Shown: positions 5,430 to 9,179 of the stretch, in pieces
Numbering within the stretch: position 1 is the first letter of the stretch
Layout of the letters: the number at the start of each line of letters is the position of its first letter
Origin: CAZHWR01 sp964536085
GTDB lineage: Bacteria; Bacillota; Clostridia; Oscillospirales; Ruminococcaceae
Assembly (NCBI GenBank): GCA_964536085.1
Contig: CAZHWR010000060.1
Coordinates: 1 to 9,179 of the forward strand
DNA length: 9,179 nt
Reading direction: 5' to 3'
The notes under the pieces: model-generated
Seen by the model: only the letters and a program-made list of their open reading frames with translations
Database searches by the model: none
Told to the model about the DNA's origin: nothing
Position numbers and translations under genes: made by a program

Positions 5430-7667
5430 ATGAAAAACCCATTGTACAGGCGCCTGCCGCGCGAGCTGAAATCCGACTTTGGGAAATATATAGCGCTGTT
5501 TTTATTTTTGACCATAACGGTTAGCTTTTGCTCGGGATTTTTAGTAGCGGACGGCAGTACAAAATCCGCTTACGATGAAAGCTTTGAAAAATATAATATT
5601 GAAAACGGACATTTTACTTTGGCGGATAAAGCGTCTGAAGAAACGCTGAGTGCGGCGGAGGATGAAAACGTAACCGTATACGAGCTTTTTTATAAAGACA
5701 GAGAGATTGCAAACGCTCACACGGTGCGGGTTTATAAAATGCGCTCGGACGTCGACCGTTCCGACCTGATGCAGGGCGAATATCCAAAAACGGATGATGA
5801 GATTGTTATCGACAGGCTATACGCGGAAAACAACGGTATAAATGTCGGAGACGCATTTGAAATAGGCGATAAAAGCTTTACTGTGTGCGGGTTCGCAGCC
5901 TTGTCCGATTACAGCGCGCTTTTTAAAAACAACACCGATATGATGTTCGACGCAAATAAATTCACGGTCGCGCTTGTGACAGATACGGCTTTTAGTAATC
6001 TCGGTGAATCGGGCTTGCATTACAATTATGCGTGGACGAACAACGACGTGGATTTGACCGAATCCGAACAGCGGGATAAGGGCGACGACCTTATAAAGGC
6101 AATTTCGAAGACCGCTGTCCTGACTGATTTGGTGACCCGCCCCGACAATCAGGCGATTATGTTCACCGGCGAGGATATGGGCGGCGACAAGATAATGATC
6201 CAGTGGCTGTTATATATAGTCATGGTTATACTTGCGTTTGCCTTTGCCATAACCGCGCGCAGTACGATAGAGCAGGAAGCAATGTGTATAGGAACGCTCA
6301 GAGCGTCGGGATATACCAAAGGGGAGCTTTTGCGGCATTATCTTGCGCTCCCGATGATTGTCACGGCGACCGCGGCTGTGGCAGGAAATATCTTGGGCTA
6401 TACGTTTGTCAAGGAGCTTATAGTGAAGCTTTATTATCACAGCTATTCGCTTACGACCTACGTTACAAAGTGGAATGTCGAGGCGTTTGTGCTGACTACC
6501 GTTATACCGTGCGTGATAATAGCCGTGGTAAACCTTATTGTTTTAAAGATGTCGCTATCGCTTCCGCCGCTCAATTTCCTGCGAAGGGATTTCAGGCGTA
6601 AAAAGCAAAGAAAGCCTGTCAAGCTTCCCGGATGGAAATTTTTAACTCGTTTTCGCATTCGCGTTATTCTGCAAAACCGATCGGCGTATGTTACCATGTT
6701 TGTGGGAATACTGTTTTCATCGGTACTTCTGATGTTCGGAATGATGTTTTCTCCGCTATTGCAGAAATTTAAAACCCAGGTGCAGGGCTCAAAGATAGCC
6801 GATTATCAGTATGTTTTAAAGTCGGCGGCGCAGACCGACGTGGCGGGAGCGGAAAAATACGCGGTCACTTCACTGCAAAACGACAACGGCGAGAGCATAA
6901 CGGTATATGGCGTTTCGGAGGATTCCGAATATCTCGGCAAGCTAGACCTTTCGGGTGAAAGGGTGTATATCTCAAACAGTTTGACGGAAAAATACGGGAT
7001 TTCAGAGAACGATGTTATAGAATTATCCGAAAAATACGAGGATAAAAGCTATAAATTGACCGTATCGGATGAATTTTACTATCCCGCGGCTATGGCGGTG
7101 GTAGTATCGCGTCAGCAGTTTAATAAGATATTCGATAAGGACGACGACTATTTCAGCGGATATTTTTCAAATGAAAAGCTCACGGATATTGACGACGAAT
7201 ATATTTCCTCGGTAATAACCGAGCAGGATTTAACGGTCACGGCGGACCAGCTTGAGGATTCCATGGGAATGATGTTCCCGATGCTCGGCGGCTTTGCGGT
7301 AATGCTTTACATTCTGATGATATATCTGCTTGCCAAGATGATGATAGATAAAAATTCCCAGTCTATTTCGATGGTGAAAATTATCGGCTATTCCGACAAG
7401 GAGGCGGGGAGATTATACAGCGCCGCAACGGCCATCGTGGTAACAGTATCGCTGCTGATTTCCATCCCTGTTTCTGATATCGTCATAGAAACGATTTACA
7501 GGGTCATGATGCTCGAATATAACGGCTGGCTGACGTATTACATAGCTCCGTGGATATATCCCGCGATGTTTGCGATAGGCGCGGCGGGCTACTTCACCGT
7601 ACATTTTATCCATATGCGCAGAATAAGGAAAATACCGCTTGCGCTCGCGCTCAAGAATATTGAGTAG
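5430..7667 (+). CDS. FtsX-like ABC transporter permease, two-module type
   Basis: 745 residues with about eight membrane helices: 19-40, 257-279, 302-327, 353-374, 418-440, 616-637, 663-685 and 708-727. This is the duplicated layout of one helix, a large extracytoplasmic domain and three helices, twice over. The extracytoplasmic parts are about 41-255 and 441-615. Two FtsX modules carry the characteristic post-helix motif, LRASGYTKGELLRHY (290-304) and MVKIIGYSDKEAGRLY (648-663). A basic loop (384-399, RRDFRRKKQRKPVK) separates the halves in the cytoplasm. Start ATG 5430 with GGAAGGA (5412-5418), a rather long spacing of 11. It probably forms one transporter with the ATPase upstream, although 152 nt of hairpin-rich spacer lie between them. 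The substrate is unknown; by context it may relate to iron, haem or metallophores, but antimicrobial-peptide or cell-envelope roles remain open. Confidence 0.9.
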   Translation: MKNPLYRRLPRELKSDFGKYIALFLFLTITVSFCSGFLVADGSTKSAYDESFEKYNIENGHFTLADKASEETLSAAEDENVTVYELFYKDREIANAHTVRVYKMRSDVDRSDLMQGEYPKTDDEIVIDRLYAENNGINVGDAFEIGDKSFTVCGFAALSDYSALFKNNTDMMFDANKFTVALVTDTAFSNLGESGLHYNYAWTNNDVDLTESEQRDKGDDLIKAISKTAVLTDLVTRPDNQAIMFTGEDMGGDKIMIQWLLYIVMVILAFAFAITARSTIEQEAMCIGTLRASGYTKGELLRHYLALPMIVTATAAVAGNILGYTFVKELIVKLYYHSYSLTTYVTKWNVEAFVLTTVIPCVIIAVVNLIVLKMSLSLPPLNFLRRDFRRKKQRKPVKLPGWKFLTRFRIRVILQNRSAYVTMFVGILFSSVLLMFGMMFSPLLQKFKTQVQGSKIADYQYVLKSAAQTDVAGAEKYAVTSLQNDNGESITVYGVSEDSEYLGKLDLSGERVYISNSLTEKYGISENDVIELSEKYEDKSYKLTVSDEFYYPAAMAVVVSRQQFNKIFDKDDDYFSGYFSNEKLTDIDDEYISSVITEQDLTVTADQLEDSMGMMFPMLGGFAVMLYILMIYLLAKMMIDKNSQSISMVKIIGYSDKEAGRLYSAATAIVVTVSLLISIPVSDIVIETIYRVMMLEYNGWLTYYIAPWIYPAMFAIGAAGYFTVHFIHMRRIRKIPLALALKNIE

Positions 7668-7685
7668 CTTATTAAAAAGGATATG

Positions 7686-7712
7686 AAACAAATGCCGTAA
7701 AGGCATTTGTTT
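7686..7712 (+). terminator. Probable terminator after the permease gene
   Basis: An 11-bp hairpin, AAACAAATGCC (7686-7696) with its complement (7702-7712), loop GTAAA, followed by T7713. It starts 18 nt after the permease stop. The stem is AT-rich, so termination may be incomplete. Confidence 0.6.
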
Positions 7713-7723
7713 TAAGACATATA

Positions 7724-7739
7724 GTTAGCTAAAGCTAAC
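7724..7739. promoter_or_regulatory. Operator-like palindrome, copy 6, before the DUF2325 gene
   Basis: Perfect GTTAGC-TAAA-GCTAAC, just after the permease terminator and 30 bp before the DUF2325 ATG. No clear promoter is visible beside it; TATAGT (7720-7725) overlapping its left edge could be a -10 box but lacks a good -35. Confidence 0.75.
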
Positions 7740-7769
7740 CAATTCACAAAAAGGAGATGACAGGGCAAA

Positions 7770-8051
7770 ATGAGTATAGTTATTGTCGGAGGAAACGAAT
7801 GTATGGAGCGCAGATATATAGATCTGTGCCGTGAATATAAATGCAGGGCAAAGGTATTCACAAAAATGAAAGGCGGGCTTAAAAGCCAGATAGGGAGTCC
7901 CGACCTGCTCGTGCTGTTTACCAGCACTATGTCGCACAAAATGGTGCGGTGCGCGCTGAGCGAAATAAAAGGAACGGATACGGCAATAGCCCGTTCTCAC
8001 ACAAGCTCTATGGCGGCGCTCAAAAGTATTCTTGAACAGCACGCGGGATAA
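7770..8051 (+). CDS. DUF2325 domain protein
   Basis: 93 residues, a complete small cytoplasmic protein of the DUF2325 type: it opens with a Rossmann-like strand and glycine turn (SIVIVGGNE), has a central hydrophobic strand (DLLVLFTSTMSHKMVRCAL, 45-63) with His56 and Cys61, and ends with the basic and serine motif ARSHTSS (74-80). Cysteines are at 11, 20, 25 and 61. The family is widespread in Firmicutes and its biochemical role is not established; the Cys/His content would allow metal or redox sensing, but that is inference. AAGGAG (7751-7756) lies 13 bases before ATG 7770, longer than ideal, yet the N-terminus matches the family. The DUF3793 gene follows after 14 nt, so the two are probably co-transcribed behind palindrome copy 6. 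Confidence 0.85.
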   Translation: MSIVIVGGNECMERRYIDLCREYKCRAKVFTKMKGGLKSQIGSPDLLVLFTSTMSHKMVRCALSEIKGTDTAIARSHTSSMAALKSILEQHAG

Positions 8052-8065
8052 CGGGAGGGGAAAAT

Positions 8066-8470
8066 ATGCCGGAGGAATTAATAATCCGTCACTGCTCGCC
8101 GACGCTGGCGGGAATGAAAACGGAAATATCGTTTTATACAAATTTGGCTCGCTTGACGAGCTTAAAACGAATATACGGCGGATGAATAAAGTGCTCGGTT
8201 ACAAGGGAGTGCGGGTGCTTCCGCTTACATGTAAAAACGGCTGGGCGCTGATTTATATCTACCGCCCGAAAAAGCTCAAGGCTGATTTTAAAAGCCGCGA
8301 AGCCAAGGAACTGCTTTTTTCACACGGTTATCCGTGCAAAAGTCCCGAGCGGTGCATAGTCAATTTGGTAAAGCGGCTCGAGGAATACGGCGATGAAAAA
8401 AAGGCGCAGCGGAACGGGCAAAAAGCAAGGAAAGTCGGCAAGGGTCGGCAACACCCTGATACCCTGTTAA
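8066..8470 (+). pseudogene. DUF3793 family gene, frameshifted and lacking a normal C-terminus
   Basis: ATG 8066, behind GGGAGGGG (8053-8060), begins a typical DUF3793 N-terminus, MPEELIIRHCSPTLAGMKT, but that frame stops at 8183-8185. The homology continues in the next frame from 8122: GNIVLYKFGSLDELKTN, then VLPLTCKNGWALIYIYRP, and the cysteine segment HGYPCKSPERCIVNLVKRLEE, ending near 8390. One extra G in the GG at 8122-8123 would restore a single frame. After about 8390 the sequence becomes lysine/arginine-rich; the later family region (FPHEIGLFLGYP and the Cys-Val-Gly-Cys segment) is not found, and the second frame has no stop before the terminator. The end is set at TAA 8468-8470, which is in the original frame and just before the terminator; this is a guess. 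The function of the family is unknown. A sequencing error could explain the frameshift but not the missing C-terminus. Confidence 0.75.
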
Positions 8471-8489
8471 AATCCGAGCGGCGAATACA

Positions 8490-8520
8490 AAAAAGCGCTT
8501 GCAGCTTGCAAGCGCTTTTT
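8490..8520. terminator. Terminator after the DUF2325-DUF3793 unit
   Basis: Perfect 14-bp stem 8490-8503 with 8507-8520 (core AAGCGCTTGCA), loop GCT, with an A-run before and a T-run as the end of the stem. The shape can serve both strands. Confidence 0.85.
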
Positions 8521-8582
8521 ATTGCGATAAATTGTGAAATGAAAGACAAAACTTGTCATAGAATTGCCAAAAATATTATACA

Positions 8583-8613
8583 ATCTGTATTTTTACACCC
8601 GAAAAATACAGAT
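8583..8613. terminator. AT-rich hairpin, possible terminator of the sortase gene
   Basis: 12-bp perfect arms (8583-8594 and 8602-8613, ATCTGTATTTTT and its complement) around ACACCCG, lying 37 nt beyond the sortase stop codon. On the minus strand it is followed by TGTATAATATTTTT, on the plus strand by AACTTAATTTTTT, so orientation is uncertain and the stem is GC-poor. Confidence 0.5.
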
Positions 8614-8650
8614 AACTTAATTTTTTCCCGGCTTTTTGATATCTTTGCGT

Positions 8651-9178
8651 TTACCCGTCCGCCCGGTCGCAGCGCACCGTTACCCTTGCCTGACCGCTGT
8701 AGGTGCAGGTGTAAAGAGTCAGATCATAGCCGCTGTCGATCATCTCCTCCACAGCCGTGGGCGGCAGCGTTTCCATATCCGCTACCCGATAGGTATAAAC
8801 CGTCCCTTCCATGTCGGTAAATAGGACGGCGTCCCCGGCTTTAAGCTGCGACAGCCTTCCGAAATGCCTTGTATAGTTGTGTCCTGCGATTACCAGGTCG
8901 TTCGTTTCGGGCGAGCCGGAATATCGGCAGGGGGATATATTTAAACGCGTGTAATCCCATTCGGCCATGACCGGAAGCTCCAGCTCAAGCGTTGGGATCG
9001 ACAGATACCCGATGTATTCATATCCGCCTGTTTCGGCGTCCGACCGGCCGATTGCCTCTTTTACCTCTACAAGAGCGTCATCCGCCGCCTTTGCGGCATA
9101 CTCCGCCTCGATATAATTGTACAACGCAAGCCCCGCGGCGGCCAAAACCATCAGCGCGCCGAGTACAATACACACGAT
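8651..9178 (-). CDS. Sortase (class B/D-like), probably missing its N-terminal residues
   Basis: The open frame reaches the window edge. A GTG at 9173-9175 would give 174 residues, but it falls inside the hydrophobic helix IVCIVLGALMVLAAAGLALYN, so the true start, with the usual short cytoplasmic head, is probably outside. After this N-terminal anchor comes a linker and the sortase beta-barrel: GYLSIPTLELELPV (56-69, GTG numbering), the catalytic histidine in IAGHNY (His99), the catalytic cysteine in LTLYTCTY (Cys157) and the conserved arginine in ARVTVRC (Arg164). Sortases cleave a C-terminal sorting signal and join the protein to the cell wall or to pilin subunits outside the membrane. The class is not certain from reading alone. 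No LPxTG-type substrate or pilin is seen here. It is convergent with the DUF3793 gene and has no GTTAGC palindrome in view. Confidence 0.88.
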   Translation of the reverse strand: MVCIVLGALMVLAAAGLALYNYIEAEYAAKAADDALVEVKEAIGRSDAETGGYEYIGYLSIPTLELELPVMAEWDYTRLNISPCRYSGSPETNDLVIAGHNYTRHFGRLSQLKAGDAVLFTDMEGTVYTYRVADMETLPPTAVEEMIDSGYDLTLYTCTYSGQARVTVRCDRADG

Positions 9179-9179
9179 C

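Noticed and set aside
8554..8585. Possible plus-strand promoter (TTGTCA and TATTAT) between the DUF3793 gene and the sortase
   Set aside because: The spacer is 15 bp and no plus-strand gene follows it; the downstream region is antisense to the sortase.
8032..8820. A single 262-residue protein from TTG 8032
   Set aside because: It starts inside the DUF2325 gene, passes through a strong terminator and ends antisense to the sortase; only the part from about 8122 to 8390 is real DUF3793 sequence.

Overview
The window looks like chromosomal DNA of a Gram-positive gut-type Clostridia (Oscillospiraceae/Ruminococcaceae-like). The reasons are strong AGGAGG-type ribosome binding sites, a clostridial form of the Feo iron-uptake cluster, a sortase, and DUF2325/DUF3793 genes. 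This placement is inferred from gene content and protein style, not from a marker gene.

Layout. Positions 3-227 hold the end of a lysine-rich protein with three tandem repeats, closed by a terminator. A small DtxR/IdeR-type iron regulator lies on the minus strand (398-775) with its own terminator (339-366) and a good promoter (888-916). Divergently, a near-consensus sigma-A promoter (1089-1117) starts the feo cluster: two FeoA genes (1207-1419, 1458-1679), FeoB (1756-4254) and a tiny GTG-started Cys-rich membrane protein (4286-4456), ended by a strong hairpin. Then come an ABC ATPase (4579-5277), an unusual hairpin-rich spacer (5273-5388) and an FtsX-type permease (5430-7667). A DUF2325 gene (7770-8051) and a frameshifted, C-terminally degenerate DUF3793 gene (8066-8470) follow. 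On the minus strand at the right edge is a sortase that probably runs off the window.

The most informative signal is a palindrome, GTTAGC-N4-GCTAAC, present six times and only between genes. Three copies surround the feo promoter, and there is one each before feoB, the ABC ATPase and the DUF2325 gene. Arms are conserved while the 4-bp centres differ, as expected for a protein operator. The half-site GTTAG/CTAAC is that of classical DtxR/IdeR boxes, but with wider spacing, and a DtxR-type protein with iron-type ligands (Met9, Cys100, Glu103, His104) is encoded next door. I infer one iron-responsive regulon that joins ferrous iron import to an ABC/FtsX transporter and the DUF2325-DUF3793 pair, whose roles in iron biology are not clear.

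Other notable points are a strongly acidic insert of about 104 residues in an extracytoplasmic loop of FeoB, and a 116-bp nested inverted-repeat element between the ABC genes that contains a 15-nt match to the 5' end of a tRNA.
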